This document shows positions 25,341 through 33,795 of a DNA stretch of 64,000 bases, piece by piece; the first letter of the stretch is position 1, and every line of letters starts with the position of its first letter. The DNA lies in assembly GCF_049994355.1 (NCBI RefSeq), contig NZ_CP188257.1, forward strand, positions 372,001-436,000, given 5' to 3'. Under the pieces are notes generated by a model. It was given only the letters and a program-made list of their open reading frames with translations. It was not told where the DNA came from and did not search any database. The DNA is from Angustibacter sp049994355 (GTDB lineage: Bacteria > Actinomycetota > Actinomycetes > Actinomycetales > Angustibacteraceae). The translations under genes were made by a program, and so were the position numbers.

Positions 25341-26356
25341 CACGACGTTCCCCCGGCGAGCAGCGCCGCGCCGAGTGCTGCGACGTCCCGCTCCGCGTGG
25401 TGCTGGCGCAGGTAGACGGTCAGGTCGGCCACCCGGCGGGCGTGGTTCTCGTCGCGGGTCAGCGGTGCAGGGCCGGTCGCGTGACCGGTGCGCTCCAGCA
25501 CAAGCTCCGCGCTCTGGGCGACCACGGACCTCGTGCGCAGCGCGAGCAGGTCGCCGGCCGCACCCTGCGCGGCGCCGCCGTCGACCACGCCGGCTGCGTG
25601 CCGAAGGGCCAGCCGGGCGGTGTGCAGCGCGAGGTCGAGGGACCCGAGGTGCCAGCTGGCGAGCTGGTCGGGTGGACGCCGGTCGGCGGCCTCGCGCACC
25701 ACGGCGGCGACGGCGAGCGCACCGCCCAGCCAGCAGGCCGCGACCCCGATCCCGCCGTGCCCGAAGCCCGGCCGGCGCAGGTACCAGCCCGTCTCGCCGA
25801 CCGGTGTCGCGGGAACCCGCTCGAAGTGCACAGGACCGGACGGGACGTCGACCAGCCCCCGCGCGTGCCAGGCACCGGGCTCGACGTGGACCCCCGGATC
25901 GTCCAGCCGGACGGCGAAGAGCCGGCGCCCGTCCTCGACGTGCGCCGTGACCAGGGCATGGCTGAGCCGCCCGGCCAGCGAGCACCACGGCTTGGTGCCG
26001 TCCAGGACCCAGTGCCCGCTCTGCGCCGCGGCGTCCAGCCGGACGCCGGGTCCCTCTGCGGCGAAGACACCCCAGGTGTCCTGCGGCCCGGGCACCAGCG
26101 CGCCCTGGCACTGCTGGGCCGCCTCGGCCAGGATCGCGACGGCGTCAAGATGCGCCTCCGCCACCCGCGCGACCGTCAGGTCCCGCGCCGCGAGATCGAC
26201 CAGCAGCTGCCAGCGCTGCGTCGTCCGGCCTGAGGCGGGCAACGGTGCCAGGGCGGAGAGCTTGGCCGATAGGCGGAGGGCGTGCTCGACGTCGGGCCCG
26301 TCGACCTCGGCGACGAGCTCGGACAGCTCGGGCGCCAACGGTTCATCGATCAGCAT
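25337..26356 (-). CDS. acyl-CoA dehydrogenase-like flavoprotein
   Basis: A 339-residue protein of the acyl-CoA dehydrogenase fold. The start at 26356 (MLIDEPLAPEL) follows AGGACC; the frame before it has no coding character. The FAD-binding middle is present (GVFAAEGPGVRLDAAAQSGH, VLDGTKPWCSLAGRLSHALV), as is the C-terminal helical domain (HHAERDVAALGAALLAGG). It is shorter than the usual 380 residues, and I see no clear catalytic Glu. First gene of the operon that runs on to the PIG-L, GT2 and dehydrogenase genes. It may act on a carrier- or sugar-linked substrate. Confidence 0.8.
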   Translation of the reverse strand: MLIDEPLAPELSELVAEVDGPDVEHALRLSAKLSALAPLPASGRTTQRWQLLVDLAARDLTVARVAEAHLDAVAILAEAAQQCQGALVPGPQDTWGVFAAEGPGVRLDAAAQSGHWVLDGTKPWCSLAGRLSHALVTAHVEDGRRLFAVRLDDPGVHVEPGAWHARGLVDVPSGPVHFERVPATPVGETGWYLRRPGFGHGGIGVAACWLGGALAVAAVVREAADRRPPDQLASWHLGSLDLALHTARLALRHAAGVVDGGAAQGAAGDLLALRTRSVVAQSAELVLERTGHATGPAPLTRDENHARRVADLTVYLRQHHAERDVAALGAALLAGGTSW

Positions 26357-26692
26357 GCCGAACGGTCCTGCAGGACGCTGACGCTCACCGGGCACCTCCG
26401 TTTTCGCGGCTGCGGTCAGGTTCGCACCGGCCCGCGGAACCCGCGCGGCGAAGGCGTTTCGGCCCCGGAGCCGAGATGGCGCCGCCCCGTCCGACGCTGT
26501 AGCGCAGTGTCCCGAACGGAGCACTGCGCGCCCTCGGGGTCACACCACGTGACCCGCGCCGAGCCCACCCGGGTGATCCGTCGTCCGGACCCGCAGGATC
26601 GCGCCAGGCCGGCCGAACCGGCAACCAGATCCGCGCGCACGGACCCAGGCGTCGGCTGGTCGGTTCGCAGAGTCAGAGGGAAGAGGACGAAG

Positions 26693-27745
26693 TTGCAACG
26701 AGCGTCGAGGTTGGCCTTCACCGCCGTAGCAGCCCTGGCGGTCACGGCGGTCTTCGTGCCCCGCGCGCTCGCCGCTGGCGACGGTGCCACGTCCGGCCCG
26801 GACGGGACCGGGACGCAGGCTGAGCTCGGGGCTGCGCCGGTGGCGCAACCGGCTCCGCGCGGGCAAGCTGTCGTGGCCCTGCCCGCCGTCACCTCAGCCG
26901 CCAAGAACGCCGCTGCCGGCAAGTTCACGTTCGAGGAGTCGGGCACGTACGGCCCGGTGCGATGGAACCCCTGCAAGACCTACCGGTGGAAGATCAGCTT
27001 CAACCAGGCCGCGCCGGCCCGGGAGCTGGCCCGGGTCAGCGCAGCCGTCACGACGATGGGCTCCGCGCTGGGTATGCGTTTCGTGTATGCCGGCACCACC
27101 ACCTTCGTCCCCGACAGCGCGAGCGTTCCCAGCTGGGTGCATGCCGACTTCGTGATCGCCTGGGCCAAGCCGGGCGAGGGCGCGACGCGCTCCAGCATGC
27201 TTCCCGGCGGCAGCACGGTCGGCATGGGCGGCTACGGCTGGTCGTCCGTGGCCGGCGGTTCGCGGATCGCCGAGCAGGGTGCGGTCGTCCTGGACACGGA
27301 CGGCTACCGGCCGCTGTCCCCGACCCAGCGCACCGAGCTCCTCCTGCACGAGCTCGGGCACGCGTTCGGGCTGGGCCACGTCGACGACCGCCGCCAGGTC
27401 ATGTCGCCCGGCATCCACCACCCCGGGCTGGCCAGGCTCGGTGCGGGTGACCGTGCCGGGCTGGCCGAGCTGGGCCGCAGAGCCGGCTGCCTGCCGCTAG
27501 CGGGTCAGCCCACGGGGCGGCCGACGACCATGCTGTCCAGCAGGTCCGGCGCGAACGTCGCGGCGGTCTGCGAGTCCAGCTGGGTGCCGAGCCCGTCCAG
27601 GACGGCGGTGAAGAAGCACCGCGCTGCCGCCGCGAAGACGACGTCAGCGACGTCGGCGTCGGACAAGCCGACCTCGCGCAGCCGGTCGACGTCCTGCTGC
27701 TCGACCGACGAAGCGTCCACCGCGACCTTCGCCGCGAACTCGTAG
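26693..27745 (+). CDS. secreted matrixin-like metalloprotease
   Basis: A 350-residue exported protein. I choose the TTG at 26693 after GAGGGAAGAGG because it begins a good signal peptide (LAFTAVAALAVTAVFVPRALA); no ATG or GTG fits. The catalytic domain has FTFEESGTYGPVRWNPC and ends with HELGHAFGLGH (H219, E220, H223, H229) and the Met-turn VMSPGI. This is an HExxHxxGxxH metzincin. After about residue 268 the frame lacks a stop and runs on 241 nt into the antisense of the convergent gene, giving a Ser/Thr/Lys tail unlike the family. The stop seems to have been lost, or the true end is disturbed. Confidence 0.8.
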   Translation: MQRASRLAFTAVAALAVTAVFVPRALAAGDGATSGPDGTGTQAELGAAPVAQPAPRGQAVVALPAVTSAAKNAAAGKFTFEESGTYGPVRWNPCKTYRWKISFNQAAPARELARVSAAVTTMGSALGMRFVYAGTTTFVPDSASVPSWVHADFVIAWAKPGEGATRSSMLPGGSTVGMGGYGWSSVAGGSRIAEQGAVVLDTDGYRPLSPTQRTELLLHELGHAFGLGHVDDRRQVMSPGIHHPGLARLGAGDRAGLAELGRRAGCLPLAGQPTGRPTTMLSSRSGANVAAVCESSWVPSPSRTAVKKHRAAAAKTTSATSASDKPTSRSRSTSCCSTDEASTATFAANS

Positions 27746-28089
27746 ACGGCGCGGTCCTGGGGTTCGAGCCCGGCGCCGTCCGGCCTTGCGGCGATCGACT
27801 CCATGGTCACCGCGTCACCGCAGACGTCGCGCAGGAACTTCGAGTGTGCCGCGGTGCAGTATGTCGAGCTGCGAGCGCGGGCGGCCGCGATGGTCGCGAT
27901 CTCGAAGCGCCGCCGGTCCATCCCGTCGCGGACCGCGGAGTTGAGTGCGGCCCAGGCCTGCGCGACGTCCGGTCGGGTCGAGAAGGCGGCTGCGTAGTTG
28001 GGCAGGAAGCCCCAGGCCTTGCGCTGGCTGCCGTAGTAGTCGGCGAGAGGACCCTCGGCGGCGTCCTCGTTCACGCTGGAGATGAACAT
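27505..28089 (-). CDS. AhpD-like / carboxymuconolactone decarboxylase family protein
   Basis: A 194-residue all-helical protein of the peroxidase-related CMD family. N-terminal GPLADYYGSQRKAWGFLPNY and the core FEIATIAAARARSSTYCTAAH match. AhpD proteins use a CxxC pair before the His; here the first Cys is Ser/Thr (STYCTAAH), so only one redox Cys is left and a classical disulfide cycle is unlikely. It starts at 28089, single gene. The C-terminal half overlaps the tail of the metalloprotease gene on the other strand. Confidence 0.85.
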   Translation of the reverse strand: MFISSVNEDAAEGPLADYYGSQRKAWGFLPNYAAAFSTRPDVAQAWAALNSAVRDGMDRRRFEIATIAAARARSSTYCTAAHSKFLRDVCGDAVTMESIAARPDGAGLEPQDRAVYEFAAKVAVDASSVEQQDVDRLREVGLSDADVADVVFAAAARCFFTAVLDGLGTQLDSQTAATFAPDLLDSMVVGRPVG

Positions 28090-28209
28090 CCGACCATTCT
28101 GCTCCCGTGCGGCAGCCTCGGCACAGGGCTCCGGTCACCCCCTGCGGGGGATGCCTGCGCATTCGGGTCGGGCCGAGGATGCCCACAACGACACGAAGGA
28201 AGGCTGACC

Positions 28210-28470
28210 ATGGCGAAGGACGACAGGGATGTCGAGCGCTTCTACTCGGTGCCAGAGCTCGTCGCGAAGCTGCGCCGCCTGGCCGATGCGCTGGAGGCCG
28301 ACAAGCCGTTCCGGATCCAGATAGCCGGCGAGCGGATCTGGGTGCCGGTGCGAGCTCAGTTCTCCATCGAGCACGAGCGTGAGGACGACGAGGAGGAGAT
28401 CGAGTTCCAGTTCACCTGGAAGCTGGATCCACAGGCGGACGTCGAGTCCGACGACGCGCCCGTCGTGTAG
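28210..28470 (+). CDS. amphi-Trp domain protein
   Basis: An 86-residue acidic protein starting at an ATG after GGAAGGC. It matches the amphi-Trp domain family: DVERFYSVPELVAKLRRLAD, then FRIQIAGERIWVPV and FQFTWKL near the end, with Trp residues on alternating strands. The function of the family is unknown; members are common beside stress or transport genes. It is 56 nt before the phosphoketolase gene and may be cotranscribed with it. Confidence 0.85.
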   Translation: MAKDDRDVERFYSVPELVAKLRRLADALEADKPFRIQIAGERIWVPVRAQFSIEHEREDDEEEIEFQFTWKLDPQADVESDDAPVV

Positions 28471-28526
28471 GGCGGGGGCGACGTCGTGCAGTGGCGCTTC
28501 GCCCGGCCGGTGGGGACGATGGCCCG

Positions 28527-30902
28527 ATGACCGAGACGACGGCTGCCGGCCCGAGCGAGCTCGAGAAGGTCGACGCCTACTGGCGCGCCGCGAACTATCT
28601 CTCGGTGGGGCAGATCTACCTGCTGGACAACCCGCTGCTGCGCGAACCGTTGCTGGCCGAGCACGTCAAGCCGCGCCTGCTCGGTCACTGGGGTACGACG
28701 CCCGGTTTGAACTTCGTCTACGCGCACCTGAACCGGGCGATCCGGGAACGGGACCTCGATGCGATCTACGTGACCGGGCCGGGGCACGGCGGCCCCGGTC
28801 TGGTCGCCAACGCGTACCTGGAGGGCACCTACAGCGAGGTCTACCCGCACATCGGCCAGGACGAGAGCGGGCTGCGCGCGCTGTTCCGGCAGTTCTCGTT
28901 CCCGGGCGGCATCCCGAGCCACGTCGCTCCGGAGACGCCGGGCTCGATCCACGAGGGCGGCGAGCTGGGCTACGCGCTGGTGCATGCCTACGGGGCCGCG
29001 TTCGACAACCCGGACCTGCTGGTGGCGTGCGTCATCGGCGACGGCGAGGCCGAGACCGGCGCCCTGGCCGCGAGCTGGCACAGCAACAAGTTCCTCAACC
29101 CGCGCCGGGACGGCACGGTCCTGCCGATCCTGCACCTGAACGGGTACAAGATCGCTGCACCCACCGTGCTTGCGCGGATGCCGGAGTCGGAGCTGCGCTC
29201 GCTGCTGGTCGGGTACGGCCACCAGCCGTACTTCGTGGAGGGGGACGCTCCGGCGGCGATGCATGCACTGATGGCGCAGACGCTCGACCGGGTGCTCGAC
29301 GACATCGAGGGCATCCGCCAGCAGGCCTCGGACGGCTCGGTGCAGCGACCGCAGTGGCCGATGATCGTGCTGCGCACCCCGAAGGGCTGGACGGGCCCGA
29401 AAACGGTGGACGGCAAGCAGGTCGAGGGAACGTTCCGAGCCCACCAGGTTCCGTTGTCACAGACCAGGACCGACGACGCGCACCGGGCCCTGCTCGAGGA
29501 GTGGATGCGCAGCTACCGCCCGGGCGAGCTGTTCGACGACGCCGGCGCACTGGTCACCGAGCTCCGGGCGATGGCGCCGTCCGGGCAGCGTCGGATGAGC
29601 GCCAACCCGCACGCCAACGGCGGTGTGCTGCGCAGAGAGCTCACACTGCCGGACTTCCGGGACTACGCCGTCGACGTCGAGGAACCCGGCGCCGACACCA
29701 GTGAGCCCACCGCGGTGCTGGGCACGTTCCTGCGGGACGTCGCGGCGGCCAACCCGACGTCCTTCCGGGTGATGGGGCCGGACGAGACAGCCTCCAACCG
29801 CCTGCAGGCGCTGTTCGAGACGACCGCCCGCACCTGGCTGGACGGGATCCAGGAGGGCGACGAACACCTGGCTCCTGACGGACGGGTGATGGAGGTGCTG
29901 AGCGAGCACCTGTGCCAGGGCTGGCTGGAGGGGTACCTGCTGACCGGCCGCCACGGGCTGTTCAACTGCTATGAGGCCTTCATCCACATCATCGACTCGA
30001 TGTTCAACCAGCACGCCAAGTGGCTCAAGGTCACCCGTCAGATCCCGTGGCGGGCCCCCATCTCGTCGCTCAACTACCTGTTGAGCTCGCACGTGTGGCG
30101 TCAGGACCACAACGGCTTCTCGCACCAGGACCCGGGTTTCGTCGACCACGTGGTGAACAAGAAGGCCGAGATCATCCGGGTCTACCTGCCGCCCGACGCC
30201 AACACGCTTCTCTCCGTGGCCGACCACTGCCTGCGCAGCACCGACTACGTGAACGTGATGGTGGCGGGCAAGCAGCCCACGCCGTCCTGGCTGGCGATGG
30301 ACGACGCCATCGCGCACTGCGCCCGCGGCCTGGGCGTGTGGGGATGGGCCGGCGCCGAGGCGCCCGGCCAGCCGCCGGACGTCGTGCTGGCCTGCGCCGG
30401 CGACGTGCCGACACTGGAGACCGTCGCGGCAGCGGCGCTGCTGCGAAAGCACCTGCCGGACCTGAAGGTGCGGGTGGTGAACGTCGTCGACCTGATGCGG
30501 TTGCAGTCGGCCTCCGAGCACCCGCATGGCCTGTCCGACAGGGAGTTCGACGGGATCTTCACTGCCGACCGGCCGATCATCTTCGCCTACCACGGCTATC
30601 CCTGGCTGATCCATCGGCTCACCTACCGCCGCAACGGGCACGGCAACCTGCACGTCCGTGGCTACATGGAGGAAGGCACCACCACCACGCCGTTCGACAT
30701 GGTGATGCTCAACGACCTGGACCGGTTCCAGCGGGTCGTCGACGTGATCGACCGGGTACCCGGACTGGGCGAGCGCGCAGCCGAGCTGCGTCAGCAGATG
30801 GTCGACGAGCGGCTGCGGCACCGCGTCTACACCCGCGAGCACGGGGACGACCCGCCGGACGTCAAGGGCTGGCAGCTGCCGGACGACGACGTGCAGGCCT
30901 GA
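28527..30902 (+). CDS. xfp: xylulose-5-phosphate/fructose-6-phosphate phosphoketolase
   Basis: A 791-residue thiamine-diphosphate enzyme that splits xylulose 5-phosphate or fructose 6-phosphate with phosphate into acetyl phosphate and a triose or tetrose phosphate. The start (MTETTAAGPSELEKVDAYWR) is at the family's usual N-terminus. Signatures: GHGGPGLVANAYLEGTYSE, the diphosphate loop IGDGEAETG, FPGGIPSHVAPE and GRHGLFNCYEAF. The length is typical. It is followed after 3 nt by acetate kinase, which uses its acetyl phosphate. Confidence 0.95.
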   Translation: MTETTAAGPSELEKVDAYWRAANYLSVGQIYLLDNPLLREPLLAEHVKPRLLGHWGTTPGLNFVYAHLNRAIRERDLDAIYVTGPGHGGPGLVANAYLEGTYSEVYPHIGQDESGLRALFRQFSFPGGIPSHVAPETPGSIHEGGELGYALVHAYGAAFDNPDLLVACVIGDGEAETGALAASWHSNKFLNPRRDGTVLPILHLNGYKIAAPTVLARMPESELRSLLVGYGHQPYFVEGDAPAAMHALMAQTLDRVLDDIEGIRQQASDGSVQRPQWPMIVLRTPKGWTGPKTVDGKQVEGTFRAHQVPLSQTRTDDAHRALLEEWMRSYRPGELFDDAGALVTELRAMAPSGQRRMSANPHANGGVLRRELTLPDFRDYAVDVEEPGADTSEPTAVLGTFLRDVAAANPTSFRVMGPDETASNRLQALFETTARTWLDGIQEGDEHLAPDGRVMEVLSEHLCQGWLEGYLLTGRHGLFNCYEAFIHIIDSMFNQHAKWLKVTRQIPWRAPISSLNYLLSSHVWRQDHNGFSHQDPGFVDHVVNKKAEIIRVYLPPDANTLLSVADHCLRSTDYVNVMVAGKQPTPSWLAMDDAIAHCARGLGVWGWAGAEAPGQPPDVVLACAGDVPTLETVAAAALLRKHLPDLKVRVVNVVDLMRLQSASEHPHGLSDREFDGIFTADRPIIFAYHGYPWLIHRLTYRRNGHGNLHVRGYMEEGTTTTPFDMVMLNDLDRFQRVVDVIDRVPGLGERAAELRQQMVDERLRHRVYTREHGDDPPDVKGWQLPDDDVQA

Positions 30903-30905
30903 GCC

Positions 30906-32003
30906 GTGTCGAGCGTCCTGGTCGTCAACGCGGGATCGAGCAGCATCAAGCTGCGGCTGCTCGGCGACGACGACGAGGTGCTGGCGACGTCCGACCTGCA
31001 GGCGGATCGGCGCGGGTTCGACGAGGACGGCCTCCGCGCGTTTCTGCACGACCGCCGTCCGGACCTCGTCGGCCATCGCGTGGTGCACGGCGGTGAGCGG
31101 TTCACCGAAGCGGTCCTGCTGGACGACGACGTGGTCCGGGCTCTGGATTACCTGACCGAGCTGGCCCCGCTGCACCAGCCCGCCGCGGTCTCCGGGGTCC
31201 GTCATGTGCGCGAGGTCATGCCCGGCGTCCCGTCCGTCGCCTGCTTCGACACCACGTTCCACGCCAGCCTGCCTCCGGCGGCTTCGACGTATGCCCTTCC
31301 AGCGGCCTGGCGCGGGCGCTGGCCGTTGCGCCGCTTCGGTTTTCACGGACTCTCGCACGCGTACATCGCCCGACGCAGCGCCGAACTGATGGGGACGGCG
31401 GGGGAGTCGCTGCGGGTGGTCAGCGCCCACCTGGGTGCGGGCGCCTCGCTGTGCGCCATCGCCGGCGGACGCTCGGTGGACACCACCATGGGCTTCACGC
31501 CGTTGGAGGGACTGGTGATGGCGACCCGGTCCGGCAGCGTGGACCCAGGACTGGTGCTCTGGCTCATCCGGCAGGGCGGCCTGTCGGCCGCCGAGGTCGA
31601 GGAGGGCCTCGAGCACGACTCGGGGCTGAGAGGGCTGACCGGCGAGCCGGACGCCGCCGCGCTGGTGGACGAGGCCGGTCAACCGGTGTCGGACATCGCG
31701 GCGCTGGCGCTGGACGTGATGACGCACCGCCTCGTCGCCGCGATCAGCTCGATGACCGCGGCCATGGGCGGTCTGGACGCCCTGGTGTTCACGGGTGGTG
31801 TCGGGGAGAACCACGCCGCGCTGCGCGCCCGGACCGCCGCCAGGTTGACCTTCCTCGGCGTGGCCATCGGCCAGGCGGCCAATGTCGCGGCCTCGTCGGA
31901 TGCCGAGCTCAGCGCCGAGGGAGCGGACGTCCGCACGTTCGTCGTCGCCGCCCGTGAGGACCTGCAGATCGCCCGGGAGGCAAGAGCTGTCCTGCAGAGC
32001 TAG
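30906..32003 (+). CDS. ackA: acetate kinase
   Basis: A 365-residue member of the ASKHA kinase superfamily making ATP and acetate from acetyl phosphate and ADP (reversible). N-terminal VVNAGSSSIKLRLL, GFHGLSHAYIARR, and VFTGGVGENHAALRA are family signatures. It begins with GTG 3 nt after the phosphoketolase stop. The length is slightly below the usual 395-400. The pair makes a short phosphoketolase pathway that yields acetate and ATP directly from sugar phosphates. Confidence 0.94.
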   Translation: MSSVLVVNAGSSSIKLRLLGDDDEVLATSDLQADRRGFDEDGLRAFLHDRRPDLVGHRVVHGGERFTEAVLLDDDVVRALDYLTELAPLHQPAAVSGVRHVREVMPGVPSVACFDTTFHASLPPAASTYALPAAWRGRWPLRRFGFHGLSHAYIARRSAELMGTAGESLRVVSAHLGAGASLCAIAGGRSVDTTMGFTPLEGLVMATRSGSVDPGLVLWLIRQGGLSAAEVEEGLEHDSGLRGLTGEPDAAALVDEAGQPVSDIAALALDVMTHRLVAAISSMTAAMGGLDALVFTGGVGENHAALRARTAARLTFLGVAIGQAANVAASSDAELSAEGADVRTFVVAAREDLQIAREARAVLQS

Positions 32004-32189
32004 CGCCCCGCAGGCGAGGAGGTCAGCGCCGGCGATGGCGTCCACGCTGCTCGAGGTGGCTTCGAGCATTCCAATGACTGCGGGTCGGCAAGTCGGCGTC
32101 GAACGGATAAACTATCCGGGCCATGAAGCAGGCCGTGGCGGTCCCGGTGCGTGACGGGGCCGCAGAGGGGACTGTGTTAGGAGCCGATC

Positions 32190-32648
32190 GTGGCCATCAG
32201 TCGTCGCACCGTGTCGGTGCAGTCCGAGGTAGCCGTAGACGCCGACGAGGCGTACCACTTCTGGAACGACCGGTTGGCGTACCCGCAGTTCATTCCTGGG
32301 CTGGAGTCGGTCGAGATCATCGATGCGGTCTGGAGCCGCTGGTCGGTGCTCGGGCGAAGCGATCCCATCGAGGTCGAGACGACCGACAACGTGCTGCACC
32401 AGTACGTTGCGTGGCGGATGCGCGATCAGCACGGCGAACGCGTCAGCCTGTGGGTCGAGCCGGGCGCCGCGGAAGCCTCAGCGCTGCTGCGGCTCGAGAT
32501 CTCGTGGCGTCCCGAGCCGGACGCGCCGCCGGTGACCGCGCAGCTGCAGCGGGCGCAGACGACTCTCGACCGATTCCACACTTTTCTGGCCAACGAGCTG
32601 GAACGTCAGCCTGCGGGTGTCCGGGAGAGCTCCATGAGCGAAGGCTGA
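32190..32648 (+). CDS. SRPBCC (START-like) domain protein
   Basis: A 152-residue protein in the polyketide cyclase/dehydrase-like helix-grip fold: SVQSEVAVDADEAYHFWND, then RLAYPQFIPGLESVEIID and the alternating strands ending in a long C-terminal helix (DRFHTFLANELERQ). The GTG at 32190 follows AGGAG. Such proteins bind hydrophobic ligands in an internal cavity. No partner suggests which; it precedes the ANTAR-regulator group. Confidence 0.75.
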   Translation: MAISRRTVSVQSEVAVDADEAYHFWNDRLAYPQFIPGLESVEIIDAVWSRWSVLGRSDPIEVETTDNVLHQYVAWRMRDQHGERVSLWVEPGAAEASALLRLEISWRPEPDAPPVTAQLQRAQTTLDRFHTFLANELERQPAGVRESSMSEG

Positions 32649-32721
32649 TGCAGCGGCTTCGCTCTGAGGTGCGCTGGTGACGATTAGCCGATAGACCCGT
32701 TCAGGCAGGGAGGCTCGAGAC

Positions 32722-32786
32722 CACGGGCGTCCTGTCCCGTGTCTACGGCGCGGGGGTGGGGCACCGGACGCGTCGGGTGCCCCACC
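32722..32786 (+). repeat. tandem hairpins before the ANTAR gene
   Basis: Two stem-loops lie in a row. The first is a 6-bp stem CACGGG/CCCGTG (32722-32741). The second is an 11-bp perfect stem GGTGGGGCACC/GGTGCCCCACC at 32755-32765 and 32776-32786. There is no U-run. A tandem-hairpin leader ahead of an ANTAR protein gene is notable because ANTAR proteins bind paired RNA hairpins, but the loops here are not the hexaloops of the known consensus. Confidence 0.5.
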
Positions 32787-32854
32787 GCTCGTCTACCGGC
32801 CGTCCAGCCGGCGGGCGGACGACCCGCCGCCGCCCGGCGGCGGGATACCAGTGG

Positions 32855-33232
32855 ATGGATCTGGCTGAGGAGTCGGCGCATCTACGCGAGGCCCTGATCA
32901 GCCGAGAGAGTATCGACGAGGCCAAGGGCATCATCATGGCTATCCGCGCTTGTACCCCGGACGAGGCGTTCGCCGAGCTCGTGCGAGTGTCGTCGCACCA
33001 CAACGTCAAGGTCCGCCAACTGGCGGCGGCAATGGTGACCTGCGCTGCCTACGATCGGGACCGGATCGCCCGGGTGGCGTCCGAGCTCCCCATCGCCGGC
33101 ATCGTCTACAACGAGTGGTCCCGGTTCCTTCCGTCGGCGGGTGCACAGCCGGGCTGCCATCTCGGGCACCCCTACCGTCGACACGGCCGCCTTCGGCCAC
33201 AGGGCCTGCAGAAGCTATTGCGGTCGGTTTGA
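32855..33232 (+). CDS. ANTAR domain protein
   Basis: A 125-residue protein. The ANTAR (RNA-binding antitermination) three-helix domain begins near the N-terminus: LISRESIDEAKGIIMAIRAC, then TPDEAFAELVRVSSHHNVKV. The start at 32855 (MDLAEESAHL) precedes the domain directly; the longer frame reads through the hairpins and is Arg/Pro-rich. No GAF or receiver domain is present. The C-terminal 50 residues are low in recognisable structure. It may antiterminate transcription of nearby operons or titrate other ANTAR proteins. Confidence 0.78.
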   Translation: MDLAEESAHLREALISRESIDEAKGIIMAIRACTPDEAFAELVRVSSHHNVKVRQLAAAMVTCAAYDRDRIARVASELPIAGIVYNEWSRFLPSAGAQPGCHLGHPYRRHGRLRPQGLQKLLRSV

Positions 33233-33303
33233 CTCGTGTGCTCCACTATGTGAGACGTGGTCGAGCCTGCTGCCACCGATCCCTTTGACGGACGGAGCCG
33301 GCC

Positions 33304-33552
33304 ATGACCACCTTTGATTCCCGCCCCTCCCAGCTCGGCCTCGTCGTCAGCGAGCAGAGCCAGCACGCGTTGCAACGACTCCTGGCGGGCGCCTACGCGG
33401 AGCGGTTGTCGTGCCTGCGCTGCGATGCCTCGGATGACGAGCTCGCGGAGAACGCCGCGCTGATCGCCGAGCTGGAGCGCCGGTACCGGTCAGCACGAAC
33501 GTCCGCCGCACCACTGGTCGTGCTCAAGGACCCCGCCCACTACCTCGGCTGA
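33304..33552 (+). CDS. hypothetical small protein
   Basis: An 82-residue soluble protein starting at ATG 33304 (MTTFDSRPSQLGLVV), mostly helical (LQRLLAGAYAERL, ENAALIAELERRYR). It has two Cys in LSCLRCDAS. I do not recognise the family. It lies between two ANTAR genes in the same direction and may belong to the same unit. Confidence 0.62.
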   Translation: MTTFDSRPSQLGLVVSEQSQHALQRLLAGAYAERLSCLRCDASDDELAENAALIAELERRYRSARTSAAPLVVLKDPAHYLG

Positions 33553-33795
33553 GGGTCCACCGGGCCTTCCCTGCTGCCTCCGGCGATCGTGCTGCCCCAC
33601 GGCAGGTCGTCCAACCGCCCTCGATGGGCGACCAGGGTTGCGGCGACCTCGCGCTGTTTGTCGTCCTCGATCGTGGGTGATCGGGCGCACTGAGGGGCGC
33701 GCGACCGCAGCGGCGTCCGGTCGCGCTTGCGCCTAAGATGGCCGCAACTCGAATGGCCGAGGTCGAGGATCCCGGTCTGTCCCGCGGAGGTCGCC

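Noticed and set aside
33540..33720. Minus-strand frame ending LDDLPWGSTIAGGS near 33540
   Set aside because: The end looks protein-like, but there is no start codon close by with a ribosome site and the upstream frame is antisense to the GAF-ANTAR gene.
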